Below are positions 49,069-63,937 of a stretch of 64,000 nucleotides of DNA, piece after piece. How positions within the stretch are numbered: position 1 is the stretch's first letter; every line of letters starts with the position of its first letter. The stretch covers positions 434,001 to 498,000 of the forward strand of contig JBHGNT010000021.1 in NCBI GenBank assembly GCA_043228905.1, in the 5' to 3' direction. Position numbers and translations under genes: made by a program. The DNA comes from Azolla caroliniana. Lineage: Eukaryota; Polypodiophyta. The notes below the pieces were generated by a model, which was not told the origin of the DNA, made no database searches, and was given only the letters and a program-made list of their open reading frames with translations.

Positions 49069-49214
49069 AAATCGAATCTGAGACCCTTCCGCCGCCCCCA
49101 AATGGATCATCATGAAGAGGTTGATAAAAGCAGCGCAGAGTTCAGCGATGATATGGATCGATTCCACTCTGCACCTCCTGCTAGATTTGGGGCCCCTTCC
49201 CAATGTTGTCCTCA

Positions 49215-50009
49215 TCAATTCCCACAGGTACAACAATTGGGGCATGGACAAGGGCCGGAGGAGCATAAGAGTGGGTATGGGTACAACGTTGTTGGGTAGT
49301 AGAGACCAGTAGGAATATACGTTGGTCCACCTATATAACATCCATTATAGTTGATACATACTCATATTTGTCAAATCTACTACCTCCATGGATTTTTTGA
49401 TTGTTTAACAAGAAAATGTCAAGCAAAACATACACAAGTTATTGATTTGTGAGCACATGCGCGTGCATTACCTGGATAGCTAGGAGATATATGATGTAGA
49501 GGTAGAGGATGATGAGGGTGATGATATAAATGAGGGGGGTGAGGATGAGGTGATGAGATTTGAACGTGTGCGGTTGTGCTCCTTGCTTGCGCCGAAGTAG
49601 GTTCTGTCAATCGTGTTGGTGGTGTTGATTGTGTCGCAACCGATGGTATTGGTGTCATTGACACTTGCGCCGGAGTAGACTCTGTTTGAGGTGGAGGCAC
49701 AGGGGGAGGAGGTGGCATTTTCTCAGGAGGCAATGGTGCAAGAGGCATCACTGCTTGTGGTGGCACCTCTACATCTCCATCTAGACACCCTCCACAACAC
49801 CTATCCACCACTCCTTTGGACCCGTAGGGAGAACCATCACCCACATGTCTACTAATGCATGCTCGTCTTATGGCCTTTGCAATGATAAGGAGGATAATTA
49901 TCGTCGTGACGACAATGATGACTCCCATTATGGCTAGTCCTGGGTCTGGGTGATGCCCCTCATGTTGTTGGGTTGCATTGTAGGAGAAATCCACATTGGT
50001 TGTAGACAT
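49215..50009 (-). CDS. Small Pro/Cys-rich single-pass membrane protein, copy B
   Basis: Exons 50009-49472 and 49330-49215, 217 aa, identical to the copy-A protein (147-941) except at residue 16, where His replaces Asn (base 49964). Splice sites, membrane helix (about 25-45), Cys cluster, Pro-rich tail and Cys-rich last exon are all retained. Both copies keep the full reading frame, so neither is visibly a pseudogene. Confidence 0.7.
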
Positions 50010-52075
50010 AATGTTGCTTAATTTTTACAATCTTACTGTATAATATTCCTAGGGGAGTGGTTATTGTAAATACAATTAGAAGAAGCAAAAAGAGAAGGGT
50101 ATATATTCCCCGTCCTATTGTGTTATACCCATTTTATAATATCTCTCCTTGGTCAAAAACTTATGTTGCTTACTTTTCCTCGGTTTCTATTGAAATGTTA
50201 AATAAAGTAGGCAATCCTTGTTTATTACATTGTAGTCCTTTTTCCTACGGAAGTGGTTACTATCAATGCAACTAGAGAGAAGGAAAAATGGAAGGGCATA
50301 TGTTCCCCATTCTATTGTGGTATGTCCATTTAGTAAAAAATCTTTCCCTAGTCAAAATCAACATTCCAATTGGAATGTTAAAGAAAGGAGGCGATTGTTT
50401 TTTATTACTTTGCATTCCTTTTTCCTCCCAATTGAACAATATGGGACGCATGTTTTCCTTATTGGAGTATGTAAGTATGGTGCTTAGTCCATCCTAATAT
50501 CATCAACATGTATCATTTGTTTTTTTAACACATAATCTTGTTGTTCATATAAATAAACCATCCTTTGTCAATCTTGCTTATGCAGTTCCTTGGGTCATTA
50601 CTTTATATATATGCATGTATATTTGGACATCATCATTAAATCAACAAGATGCCAAGAGAACCAATGTCTTTTGGTTGTAATCGTAATGAGTACACGATCC
50701 CATTCCATTGAGCCATGCCCACATGGTTATATCTCATTGCAACAATTTTGTTTCTTGACATAAATTTTACCCTCTCTCCACATTTGATTGGTGATGACCA
50801 CCCTCTTTGCCAATAGACACATTTAATCTCTTACCACTACTCATTTGTAATGGAACAATTGCCTATTTTTATTACACATTCAATAGGGTTTATTTTTTTG
50901 GGCACTATTCTTTGTGAACCAAATTTATATTTTCCCTTTCATTTGAATGACATTTCTATATCCTTCCACGATGCTAAATTTCAATAACATACCCAAGAGT
51001 TTTCATCATTAAGCACAAGCATGACACATCCTGTGTTATTCCATTTACACAAATTTGTTGACTTCACTTTGTTTATGGATAATGTTTATTATTTAAATTT
51101 ACACACGTCATTTGTGAAGCCACAACCACTTGTTTATTTTTTTCTTCCCGCAACAATACATCCACCAAACACGACTCTACATTTTCCTGTTACAATGTGC
51201 TTTCACAAGGGATGATTATATCAATTTCTTGTCGCACAAACAAAAAACGTTGTTTATGTGAACTATAGTTTAACATATTGCAAAGAAGGAACATTGGTCG
51301 TTTTAATGTTCTTAGAGTTTAATGCTTGAGATGTGGGTTAGACTAAATGAACATGATTTCTCACCTCTCTAGAGTAAAGAAGCTTCTCTCCACATACATA
51401 GTTCTAATTTAATTTTATGTTATTTAATTATAGCAAACTAAGCATTCATATATGTATACATACATTAACAAGATTGTAATGGACTTCTCTCAACGTGAAA
51501 CATATGTGTTAATGATTTATCACACCCCAATAACATATTGGTTTGTGAAATATACTAGATAGAATTTGTATGAATCCTATAGATCTCATTGTTATTGACC
51601 GTCTTTTCCATACAAATCTTATCCATAAGTGTTGTCACATCAAATTGTTCAAATAGTTGAAATGCCAAAGTTGGCCTTGATTGATTGCAAGGTGTTTTCC
51701 AATTACAATTCAAGTTCATATGTAAATGTTTTCAACAAAGTCATTGTTATCAATTCCATAAAAACAACAATAGAATGACCAAATATGAAACTAAACAATG
51801 AAGTAAATCAAACAATAACGATATGAAAATCAAACTCCCAAACCAAGAATAACACAACTATACGAACACTCTTTGGCATTATATTGCATTATGAAATTTG
51901 TCCTAAAATATTGCCATCGTTGATTCTAATGACAACATTGTTGAACCCAAATAACATGTTGACTAAATATTGAAATACCATGTTGTGTGTGTTAATATCT
52001 TGTCATGTTGTATCCTAATATTTCATTTGCATATGATTAAGTAGATCGTTCATAAATATTGAATGTGTCAAGATT

Positions 52076-52303
52076 CCTTTCCAATTAAGTAATGATATTT
52101 CATTTACACCATTTGGTATCTTTCCAATTAAGTAATCATATTTCATCTACAACCTTTGGTATCTTTCCAATTAAGTAATGATATTTCATTTACAACCTTA
52201 GATACCTTTCCAATTAAATATCCAATTAAGTGTTGGGATGATATTTCATTTACAACCTTTGGTATCTTTCCAATTAAGTAATGATATTTCATTTACAACC
52301 ATT
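52076..52303. repeat. Minisatellite, about 43-bp unit, copy B
   Basis: Equivalent of 3008-3235. One base differs (T at 52105 where copy A has G). Confidence 0.85.
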
Positions 52304-54664
52304 GGGTAGAACGTTGCTCTAGTTATTCTTACAATCCTCTTATATGTACCATGGCTAACTTTAACCTTCAGGTAGGCTTACTATACTTGTCATGAAGTTG
52401 TTCCTACAAATTCGGGGGATTGAATCATAAGTGACGATAGGTTATTATCCAAAAACTCAAACTCACAAAACATGCCATCTTGAGAAGGTTTGATAACAAT
52501 ATCATATTTGGAATGATTATTGTTGTTGAGATATCAAGGCCATACCACACACCCTTTGGGGCACATGTACTAGACTCCACAGTAAAAATAAAATGGATGG
52601 GAAATGACTCAACTTGAATGAATTCACACATTAGCTTCATCAATGGGTTATCAATTTGAGCTACTCTAGTGGTAGCACTAAAAGGTTTAGACATGGCTTT
52701 TGGTGATTGAGGGCTCGTGTGACAAGCATATTGTTGTAAGGATGGTGGGAACTCATTGAACTAGTAAAAGTTTCAAATGGCTTCTCAACCATCCATTTCC
52801 ATGTGGACTTGAATGAATTCACACATTAGCTTCATCAATGGGTTATCAATTGGAGCTACTGTAGTGGTAGCACCAAAACGTTTAATGGCTTTGGTGTCTA
52901 AACTTTTCGGTGATTGAGGGCTTGGTGGGAACTCATTGAACTAGTAAAAGTTTCAAATGGCTTCTCAACCATCCATTTCGTATGCCCACGTGGCAATGTG
53001 GTGTTGAACCTCTAACATCTATTACTTACATGACAAGGAAATTAGCTTCCATTTTGTTGATACCATCAAGTGTCACACTGCTTCCATGATAAGGAATTTA
53101 TCTTCCTTTTCTTTGTTGTCCTTGGGTGTCCCGTTCATGTTGAGCAAGTGCAATTGGCTAGATTTTGTTACCCATTGCCATAAGACTTTTGGCAATCATC
53201 AACAATGTCAACATTCATTGCATCACCTTGCTACCATCATTTTGCTTTGGCCATTGGTACGAACCAATTCAAGGGATTTTTGAAGGCCTCTTGTTGGGTT
53301 GATAAAACGCTCAAATTGTTGTTGAAGTGCAATCAATGCCTCAAAAGTTGCCATTAACACCAATTCTTGATCGTAAAGCCACTCCTTTGTATGTTTTTCA
53401 TCCATTAACCGTAGAGGTCCCTCGTAACTATCAATGAAGGAGGTAGGATGTTAAAGAAAAACTAATGATCAAGCAAAAATTATATATTTAAGGAAATAAA
53501 TAGATTAAGGGCACATTACCTCCAAATCACCCCCCAATCCAAGGAATTACAATGGATCATAAACACCATCGTTATTCTATACCATCGAATATCACCTAAG
53601 ATCATACCTTATGTGTAAATCCACAAAACATTATCATTAACAAGAGCCTCACCATACCACTGGTGTCTGAACAAGGTTTTGATAGAGGTATTCCTCTTCC
53701 CTCGTGACATTAGCTACTTCTTAGTTTATATTTGCACCCTAGGTTTGCATGCCATTGCATATACTTGACATGTGTCCAAATCTTATGTGATTTACCTGAA
53801 TCTTAATATACCCATAAAACCATTAATATTTTGGATCTTATATAAATATTACAATTCTTCACGTAAGGGCCTTCAAAACCTAATTTTTAACAACGTTAAC
53901 CCCTCCTACAACTCTCTTGAATTTGTCCTTTGCCTATTGTAGTTGATGGTGAATGAATTTTTTCTCCACTAGTTGGAATTTGTCCTTTGCCTATTGTAGT
54001 TGCTGGGGAAAAGCAACGAGTTGTTTCTCCACTAGTTAGGGTCATTGTTTTAGATATGAGTGATTGTATATTTACAACTATTTGGTTTGATCACTTACCA
54101 TGGTTACAAGTTACAACAATGATATAGTTCATTATTTTCCCATCCAACATTACCTTTACAAGCCAAGGCACTTAGAGGCATCTTGAAGCTTATATTCCTT
54201 TGTAGCCACCTTGACGCTTAGCTCCTTCACGAGTCTAGTGATTTGGAGTAACTTTTCATTTAATTACCATTGTAAGAGAAACTAATACAATTGATAATTG
54301 TGTTTTTTCTTCACTTCATTAACCACATGTGCCCAACCATATTTAAGTCCCTTATAGTTTTGTTTGAGCTTTGTTGTTGTTGGTTCACATGTTTTTTTTA
54401 TCCATATTTATCAACCCCATGTGACAGACAATTAATGACTAAGTGTTGAGAATCGAGATATCAAGCTCAATTATGATTGTTTAGTTAACCCATTGTTAAG
54501 ATCCTTGTAGTTGTAAATATTTTGTAGTTGCCTTCATGTAGGTCAACTCCATAAGTGTTCGATGAAATAAGATGTTGTGCTTTGAATCAATGTTAGATAT
54601 TTTCTAGACATCCTATTTTCTCACTCATTCATTGTAGAATCTTGTTACCATTGCATGTCCACTC

Positions 54665-56242
54665 ACACGTGGTTCTTTTGAAATCGATGTTTAATAGTGT
54701 GAAATGCACATAAGAGATAAAAAACCAGTCTACTTAGCTTCTTACTTCTTAATCAATTTATAGTTGATACAACGGAACCCATTTGGGTTGGCTTGGTTAA
54801 ACAGGGTTTGCTAAAAGGGTGGGTCAACTTGAGCACACACATCCTGAAAAGGGTGAGCTAAAAGGGTGGCACAAAGGAACACATGCACACCACATTTCCC
54901 CCCTGCGAGAAACAAGAGATTGAGGGGCATGAACAAGAACAGGACAAGAACAAGAACAAGAACAAGAACAAGAACAATGGCTTGTCGAAGGAGGGGGAGC
55001 ATCTGATAGCAGGTTTCAAATGGAAATCCATCGTTGATTTTAGTGCGAGGCGAGGGTTACACCCATAGAGTGCTTGAAAAGGGTTGATTTATGCAACCAT
55101 CTCGTGTTTGAGGGTCTTGTTGAGGCGTTCGGTGAAGATGGCGTGGGGATGTAAACATCTATGGACACGTAGTTGAGGTGCAACGACGTTGAGGACATCC
55201 CCATGGAACTGTTGGCCTTGATAGTTGGACGGGGCTAATGACGAAAAACGAGTTATCAATCGGCGAATATAGATCAATCACTCCTGTGGACTAAGGGCCA
55301 CCTAGACTTTGCTGAGGTGGGGGACAGGAGGGCTATCGTGTCATCTCGGAGGGGGATCGAGGAAAGATCATATGGTGGCGAAGATAAATCGCTCCTGTGG
55401 ACTGAGGACCACCTGGACTTTGCTGAGGTGGGGGACAGGAGGGTTATCGTGTCGAAGGGGGATTGAGGAAAGATCATATGGCGGCGAGAGATGAATCGCA
55501 CCTGTGGACTGAGGTGGGGGACAGGAGGGCTATCGTGTCAGAGGGGGATCGGGGAAAAGATCATTTGGCAAAGAAAGATCAATCACTCTTGTGGTCTAAG
55601 GGCCACCTGGACTTGGTTGAGGTGGGGGTCAGGAGGGCTATCGTGTAGGAGGGGGATCAGAGAAACTCATGGGACAAGAAGTTAATGGGCAACCTAAGGT
55701 GAGGGGGAAGAATTGGTGGGGCAAGACATAAAAGTGGTGTGAGAAAGTGAGAGTGTCTAAGGTGAAGGTGTAGTGGGCTTACGTGCTAGAGAGGTATAGA
55801 TGGCGATCGCCAAAAACGGACTTGGATGGAGGAAGTGGTGGATATCGGGAGGCCTAACTAGTGAACTAAGGTGGTGCTAATAGAAGAGATACTACTACAA
55901 GAGACTAACAAGAGTGTCGGTGATGGTGGTGAGGGTGATGCTACTTACGAAGCGGAAGAGGTAGATGCTTAAATGTGGGGGACTGGTACCCCGCATCTCC
56001 ACCAATATGTGAAATGCACATAAGAGATCAAAAATTAGTCTACTTAGCTTCTTACTTCTTAATCAATTTATAGTTGATACAACGGAACCCATTTGGGTTG
56101 GCTTGGCAAAACAGGGTGTGCTAAAAGGGTGGGTCAACTTGAGCACACGCATCCTAAAAAGGGTGAGCTAAAAGGGTGGCACAAAGGAACACATGCACAC
56201 CACAAAGGAACACGTGGTTCTTTTGAAATTGATGTTTAATAG
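54665..56242. mobile_element. Non-autonomous LTR-type element, copy B
   Basis: LTRs are at 54698-54894 and 56008-56204, with outer 33-bp repeats at 54665-54697 and 56210-56242. The internal GC-rich minisatellite lies at about 55268-55668. Three to four of the copy A/B substitutions fall in or next to this element. Confidence 0.7.
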
Positions 56243-58408
56243 CATTTGCTCTTTTGTGCTTATTTTCTCAAGTATTAATCATCAACTATTATTGTATGAT
56301 TATTGTTTAATTATTTCTCTCTCTTAATTAAATTTTCCTCTCATATGCACACAAGCACAGATTAACACATATGCTTCCACTATGTAATCACACACATGTG
56401 ACATGATTAAGAATCACTCACATAACTAGTACTAGTTACACATATGATTAGTACCTAATTAGTATACAATTACATACAAAATAGTATATATTGGGTAATG
56501 TACCAAGTATTTATCTAGTTTGTTTTGAAGTGCCATGTTGAAAAGAGGATCTCAAATTGTCTTATTCATTTGCAACACAGCAAGAAAAGAAGATGGAAAG
56601 AAAAACAAGTATAGATAAGGAGATAAGAAAGGGAAACACAATTAAATCACCAAGCAAGGAATGTCCCTTTTAGGGCATTATTCATTTCCTATTTAGGACT
56701 TGGTAATTTATCAAGGCATGGTCACTATTGTTGTAGTTATGTGTCCCGACTTTAAATATAGTCAATCCTTAAACTATCTAGTTGTTAAACCTTTTCTATA
56801 CAAACTACACTATGTTATCCAATTCCTAAACATGAAACTTGTTATAACTTCTTATGTACATACCTTTACCTATATTGCCATATGGCACATGATTGTTAGT
56901 TGTTGCTTTGCTTTGGCTCACTTGAGTTGGTCTCTAGCCTAACTAGGAATGGATTTGCCAACATGGTAGTATGGTTTTGGCCAAACACCATTCATCAAGG
57001 AAGTGGCCCATGCTATGATGAAAAGGAAGACAATAAGCACTCATAGCAAGCATAGGTTGTAATAGTATCTGAAAACATATTTTTGGGGCATCCCAAAGCC
57101 GGGTTATTTATCTCATGCATTGGTGCCTAACTACTCGAGTACATGATATGACTCCGCACAAGTGATCGTATGGAAAGCAATCAAATTTGTATCACTTAAA
57201 TGTTTTGATAACATCTATGCATGCATATTCTATGAATTCTAAACAAACTAGTTGTTGCAAAGTCAAGAAACGTGTATTTTTTTAGCTATTTCCTTAGGGT
57301 TTTAAAGTTCACATATGTCACTTCAACGAATCAACATTGTGGTATGCTCCAAAGTTGGTCACAACTACAACAATCGAGGACATCATTGTTGTCAAACCAA
57401 ACCTTATAATGTGTGACTAAGTGACTATCATGAGCTATTGAGTGACCACAACACATTGAGGGATAGTAGAGACCTTGACAATATCTCTTCATCCCATCCC
57501 ATTTGTCTTGATAGAGGAAACATAAAGATGATCTATAGAGCTCCATTGATTTGACAAAACAACTTCATCCGTTGATGATGAGATCGATGAGCATATCAAG
57601 AGGATACTTACTATGCAAATTTTATACTCCAACGATACATTTGAATCACATTTTTTCGAAGGGATTAACATGACTCATACCTTGGAGCGTTGCACTTCCA
57701 AGTATCACTACCAAGTCTTGAAGGGTAGCTCTTTCCATGGGTGGGCTAACCAAGGAATTAGTGGATGTCACTCCCCAATGGTTGGGCCCTCTATTTTTTT
57801 CCACTTTCTACCTTTCGGGTCTGCCACATCACCACAACAAGTGTGTTAAAGTCCACCCTCGTAATTAAGTGATGTGAGATATCTTGATAGAATGGCCACT
57901 TTCCCATTGTGATAGATTGGTTCAAACTTCGATGCAAAATACGCATAGAATATCTTACATAAACCAAGCATGGTTCATTGTTAATATGAAATCAAAATCA
58001 TGTAATAATTTAATTACACAAAATTTGGTTAAAAACTTAACACTACTTTTGAAGTGCAAGAAGTCTAATTCAAAAGGAAATTGTAAAGACTAAATAAAAG
58101 GAAGAACTTAACATTTTTTTTGTATTTCAAATATGTTATATTATTCTAATTATTGTAATTGTACATATCAACATTTCATCATTTGTGGGTTGCATTACAA
58201 ATTTAGTTATGTGAGAGTATGCTTCATCACTATTTTATGGGATACTTGTTTCTTCATTGGAATATTTCAAATGCATATGTATTAATAAGATTGTTTGGCT
58301 CTTGTTCGATCCAGATTCCAAACCATGATCTAATGACTCATCCAATATTTAATTGGAAGAGACCACCATGATATTTGATGTGAGTGCCAATGTTGGATCA
58401 TGATTCAT

Positions 58409-59226
58409 AAATGATTTGTTGTATCAAGAGACATACAATAGCAATTCGAATGTTTTGAATGTCAATATCGGTATCGTAAATGAAAACCTCATGAATTCAA
58501 TTACACAAATAATTTCATTAACTCTACCCCTCTCGATTGTCATGTGAGAAGTTTTGTCAAGAAGGGAAAAATATAAAACTGAAATCCATAGAGGATATCA
58601 AAGGTTCTAATGATTGTATTGGTACCGATATATAATCGACAAGAAGGTCAAGTACGCACATTTGGCGCAATATTTCAAATTTGTCTTGATAAGGCTCTTT
58701 GACATCCACCTATTAGTCATAACATAATGGCTAATAGCATAATACCATCATCCATGAATGAAATAATATGTTTGAAACAAGTATATGCTAATGCAGAATT
58801 AGAGATTCATGGCACATAAATGATTTGCCGTATCAAGAGACATGCAATAGCAATTCAAATGTTTTGAATGTCAATATCGGTATCATAAATGAAAACCTCA
58901 TGAATTCAATTACACAAATAATTTCATTAACTCTACCCCTCTCGATTGTCGTGTGAGAAGTTTTGTCAAGAAGGGAAAATATAAAACTGAAATCCATAGA
59001 TGATATCAAAGGTTCTAATGATTGTATTGGTACCGATATATAATCGACAAGAAGGTCAAGTACGCACATTTGGTGCAATATTTCAAATTTGTCTTGATAA
59101 GGCTCTTTGACATCCACCTATTAGTCATAACATAATGGCTAATAGCATAATACCATCATCCATGAATGAAATAATATGTTTGAAACAAGTATATGTTAAT
59201 GCAGAATTAGAGATTCATGGCACACC
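58409..59226. repeat. Tandem duplication, 409-bp unit, copy B
   Basis: Equivalent of 9341-10158. I saw no differences from copy A. Confidence 0.88.
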
Positions 59227-61281
59227 TAAATTTTCTTCTCATTAGAGTGTTGGTGGGCAGTCATTAAGTCTATATCCTATGTACACACGCTATCAATGTA
59301 AATGCAAACAACTACATAAAATTAAACATGGAGCCAAAAACCGTAAATGTTGAGGTGGAAATTTAATATTAATCAAGTTTTGTTAGTATTCCCCTTTCAC
59401 TCACATTGCAAGAAAACAATATAGACGTTGATATGAAGAAAACGGTTGATGTGCCTCGCAAAGTAACAATACAAAAATCATCATCAAATCTATTACGTGT
59501 GAAGTTTAGAATTTTGATGAAATAATTTGGTGGATCTAAAAGCATTAATTTATGGAGACATCCAAAGTCTCTTCTATGATGTGTGAACTCATGACAAAAG
59601 CGGTGGTTGTTTCGTGCATGTGCAATGCACAAAGGAAAACATTAAGTCCCTTTCGAAGGTAGGTGTGTCAAATATAGAGAAAAATAAACAACCAATGCAA
59701 TAAACAACAATTGTTTGGTTTGTTCAAATGTATGTATGTACATCTTATGAGTAGTGTTTTTGCATGACGTATAAGCCAACAATGTCCAACGAGATAGTGA
59801 TGATCCCTCTACTTGAAAACCCATGGGTGAAACCCCTATACTTTCATTTCCAAATAAGACGCAATCCCCATCACTATCAACTCAAGTATCTAATACATAG
59901 TTATCAACCACTTCACTTTCCTACTACCAATTTTTGGAACAATGTGTGACCCACCATTACCTACTCCTCCACCCCCCCTCCCCCACCCAAACTTAAAATA
60001 TGTGCCTTTCAAATCCCTATAAGGACATGCAACGCTAGATCTAATCATCGCAACTACTTTTCAACAACATGCCCCTAATTTAGAATATCATTCTAGGATG
60101 TTGTGGTAAACACAATCCAAATTTAAAGGGAGGAGTCCGAGGAGAAATAATAAGTATCCAATTTACACATCTCCAAACATGATTTATGACTTTTGGAGTG
60201 ATACCTCGACGTGAAACAACCGTCAACCATTATATTACACGCAGGTAGTGACAATACTCTATGGGATATCAAGGTAAACCTACCATGATAGTGATAAGTG
60301 ATGGATAATTATGGTTAAGCTAGTGAGAGAGGGGTATGAATCACGATGTAAACATAACTATTGCATGCATGCCCATATTCCATATTCAAAGCATGTTTAT
60401 TTGAGTTGAATACTAACCCCATCAAACGTGGTTGAATACTAATCCCATCAAATGTGGTGATAACGATCTACATAATAGTGATATTTCAAGGTCGTGATGG
60501 GTGATGTATGACAAGGACTTTTGTCTAAGGTTTTCAATTCATGGTAGAGAACTTGACGACTATTGCTAATATGAACAAGTTATTGATCATGATTCAATGC
60601 CCAATGCTAGTTTAAATAATTGTATGCAGGTATTGCCATCACTCATCACTAAAGGACACATTTGTGAGTCGAAAATGTGTTCCTCCCTCTTCATCGATGT
60701 GTGGCCACCCTAAGGTTTAGGTTTATGCCATAGCCCTCTCGATTAGCAATTGACTATCTAGGGCTAATGTAATTGCTTTAGCTAATCCACTTACTTTAGC
60801 CATTCCACATGCTCACAACAACAATATGATGAAAAGAGACAATCATCACGTGCACATTATGATTTGATGGAGAATGTCACAAGTCATCGATTTATATGTG
60901 GGTGTTAACAACAATTGTGTAGCTTGTCCTAGAGTAACCATGCCCCTTTACGACATAATGAAATTGTCTTCTCGAGTGATTGAGAGGTTTCCATATGCCC
61001 ACCACTCTTCCTAGGGTGAAAAGACGTGTCATCACCCATAGAAGTGGGCTCCCACAAAACATCACACACTCTTTTTGCATTAATTTTCTCATCTGTTTCA
61101 GTGCAAGAGGGAGACAATAAAGGGTCATGCGTTCAATCCCCTACACTACGTAGTTGGGGCATAAAGGGATTTGGAAGAGTCATTCATGTAGTCACCCACC
61201 CAAGAATATTTGAATTTAGAAGAGTCATTCATGTACCCACCCACCTAGGATGGATTTGAACCCAGGTGGGGTGTGCATGGC

Positions 61282-61828
61282 ACCATTTCATGTCCCTCCC
61301 TAAGATCAAATCTTACATCTAACATCTCTCTTTCTCTCTATTCTTCACTTTAACAAGGTTTGAACCATTTCATGTCCCTCCCTAAGATCAAATCTTACAT
61401 CTAACATCTCTCTTTCTCTCTATTCTTCACTTTAACAAGGTTCGAACCATTTCATGTCCCTCCCTAAGATCAAATCTTACATCTAACATCTCTGAATTCT
61501 TCTCTTTTAACAAGGTTTGAACCATTTCATGTCCCATCCCTAAGACCACCAAATCTTACATCTAACATCTCTCAATTATTCTCTTTTAACAAGGTTTGAA
61601 CCATTTAATGTCCCTCCTGAAGACCAAATCTTACATCTAACATCTCTCTTTCTCTCTATTCTTCACTTTCATGTCCCTCCCTAAGATCAAATCTTACATC
61701 TAACATCTCTGAATTCTTCTCTTTTAACAAGGTTTGAACCATTTCATGTCCCTCCCTAAGACCAAATCTTCCATCTAACATCCCTCTTTCTCTCTATTCT
61801 TCCCCTTAACAAGGTCTGAACTTTGAAG
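61282..61828. repeat. Minisatellite upstream of DUF1223, copy B
   Basis: Equivalent of 12214-12760 with the same number of units. One substitution (C at 61443). Confidence 0.88.
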
Positions 61829-61837
61829 ACGAACAAA

Positions 61838-62358
61838 ACACCCACCACTCCATATCTCTGGCTTTTAGGGCTTGAAGAGCACACCCTGCCTCTGACATGT
61901 CTTTTTTAGGGCTCGAGAACAAACCCTACCTCTGATATTTAGGGTTTTGGGACAATGTCCGTATTCTGCTTTTAGGGTTTCCGTAAACACTCACATCTAC
62001 AGGTTTGAGGAAATTCATCTCTAATGTTTAGGAACTTGACAGAACTGGCATCCCTGATTCTAGGACGTCGGAGAAAATCCATATCTGTTTTTAGCGTTTA
62101 AGGAAGAATCATTTCTTGTTTTAGCATTGCTCGGAAAACTCGTCTTTGATTTTAGGGTTTTGGTAGGAACATCTCCGATTCTAGGGTTGTAGAAAGAACT
62201 CATCGCTGAATTTTAGCATTTGAGATAAAGCCCTTCCTTTATGGTTTGAGACTAAACTGTCTCTGATTTCAGCTTTGAAGAAAAACTCGTCTTCGATTTT
62301 AGGGTTTGATAAAAAACTCCATCTGTGATCTTTTTCAAGTTTAGGGAGGAAATCTCCC
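61838..62358 (+). repeat. Telo-box repeat leader, copy B
   Basis: Equivalent of 12770-13290, with no differences seen. Confidence 0.75.
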
Positions 62359-62386
62359 CGCACTGTGGATCGAGAGTATCACAGCC

Positions 62387-62986
62387 ATGTCTGGCCTCTG
62401 CTTCTGCTTCTCTCGTGGTTCCTCTACAGAGAAGCTAAGCTCTGTTATACCTTCATCTTCTACTGTGGCAACAAAATTGCCTTTCCAGTCATCAGAACAT
62501 TCTGGTTCATCAAAGTCATTGAGCCCACTACTAGTAGAGCTCTTCACATCACAAGGATGCAGCTCATGCCCCCCTGCAGATCTAATTATTTCAAAGCTTG
62601 GTCAACAAAGAGGAGAAAAAGATGAAAGAGGAGAATCGGAGAAAGAAAGAGAAATAGATAGAAAACGAGAAGGGGAAGATGGAGATGTAAAAAATAGAGA
62701 CAAAGAAGATTCTAGAAGCAATGAACCTGACCAGATCTCGAAGCTTCCACCTGTAATTGCATTGGCTTATCATGTGGATTATTGGGATTATCTAGGATGG
62801 AAGGACCCCTTTGCATGCAATCGATGGAGTGGTAGGCATCGAAGCTATGGTGAAGCTCTCCAACAAGATAGTATCTATACGCCAGAGGTGGTTGTCCAGG
62901 GTCGTTTGCATTGTATTGGCTCGAACGTGGAATTGGTTTCCGATCTCATTGAATCTGCCCCGAGATTCCCTGCTCTGGATGTTCGG
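62387..62986 (+). CDS. DUF1223 family protein, copy B, exon 1 only
   Basis: It encodes the same 200 residues as exon 1 of the gene at 13319-22282, including the GCSSC motif, the charged insertion and the CGG|GTAAGA donor. The downstream exon (expected about 3.1 kb after the donor if the intron is unchanged apart from lacking the hAT) would lie past the window end. Whether copy B is a complete gene cannot be judged here. Confidence 0.85.
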
Positions 62987-63929
62987 GTAAGAATGCTTCT
63001 GCTGGAGCCTTTTGTTTTTGCTGGTTTTTAGTTTTGTATTGGATATGGCGTTAATCAGGATGATAGTGATCATCACCCAAAGGAAATGCAATGCATCTAT
63101 GTGAGTGATAAGCTACAATGATGATGGTATTATGGATGATGTCTATGTTCACGATGGTGATCAGGATAATAATGGTGACCCAAAGGAAATGCAATGTATC
63201 TAGTGATAGAGAGGATGATGATGAGAAGATGTATTGGCATTCACAGGGCGCCAACTTAATCTCTGGGATCAACTATAATTAGAAGTACTCGCCCCAACTT
63301 TTAATACCAAAATCTGCCCATGGGACAATTGATTACAGTAATGGGATATGTACTCAATCATTGAAAATAAAAAATAAAAGAAACATAAATAAAAAAGTTC
63401 TAGTGTGGTACAAAAAATGTTATGACGTGTAACATGTTCTATAAAGAAAAAGGCTTTGTCATAAGACTATTGTTTCATTTCAATCCAAGTCCCTCGAAAA
63501 AGGGGGGGGGGGGGTGTTGACAGGTTTCGATGTAGGTGTGCCCCATGGTTTCAATGTAAATTGTATCTTGACCATGATAGCTTCTAGGCGGGGTGAGTCC
63601 CGTTTCTTATCTTCTCATATCCTTCTACATGACAACGAGTGGCTTTGAAGCCCGGTATCTGAGGGCATTTGGTTGCTCTTTGGTTTTTTGCGTTAGTGAG
63701 GGAGAGGCTGAGTGGTGTAGTGTGTCCACGTTCATCGTTCCCCTTGTACTTGAAAAAATTCAATGGTTATGAGTTCATGGCTATTAGAAAGGTTATAGTA
63801 AACATTTTGTAGCTTAGTCTCTCTATGTTGTATTAGCTCTAAGATATATGTACGTAGTGTCTTTATGTTTGAGGTATCTACTAATTGGGAGAGGGTGGGA
63901 TAGATTCGAACTTTGCATGTAAAATGGTA

Positions 63930-63937
63930 CTCATCCT
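63930..63937. other. Empty hAT target site
   Basis: CTCATCCT occurs once, flanked on both sides by the same sequence that flanks the hAT element in copy A. There is no footprint, so this is the ancestral unoccupied site rather than an excision product. Confidence 0.95.

Noticed and set aside
49012-49341. 109-codon minus-strand frame at the start of copy B
   Set aside because: It overlaps the second exon of the membrane-protein gene in a different frame. The spliced frame starting G-G-P is supported by the paralogue; this one is not.
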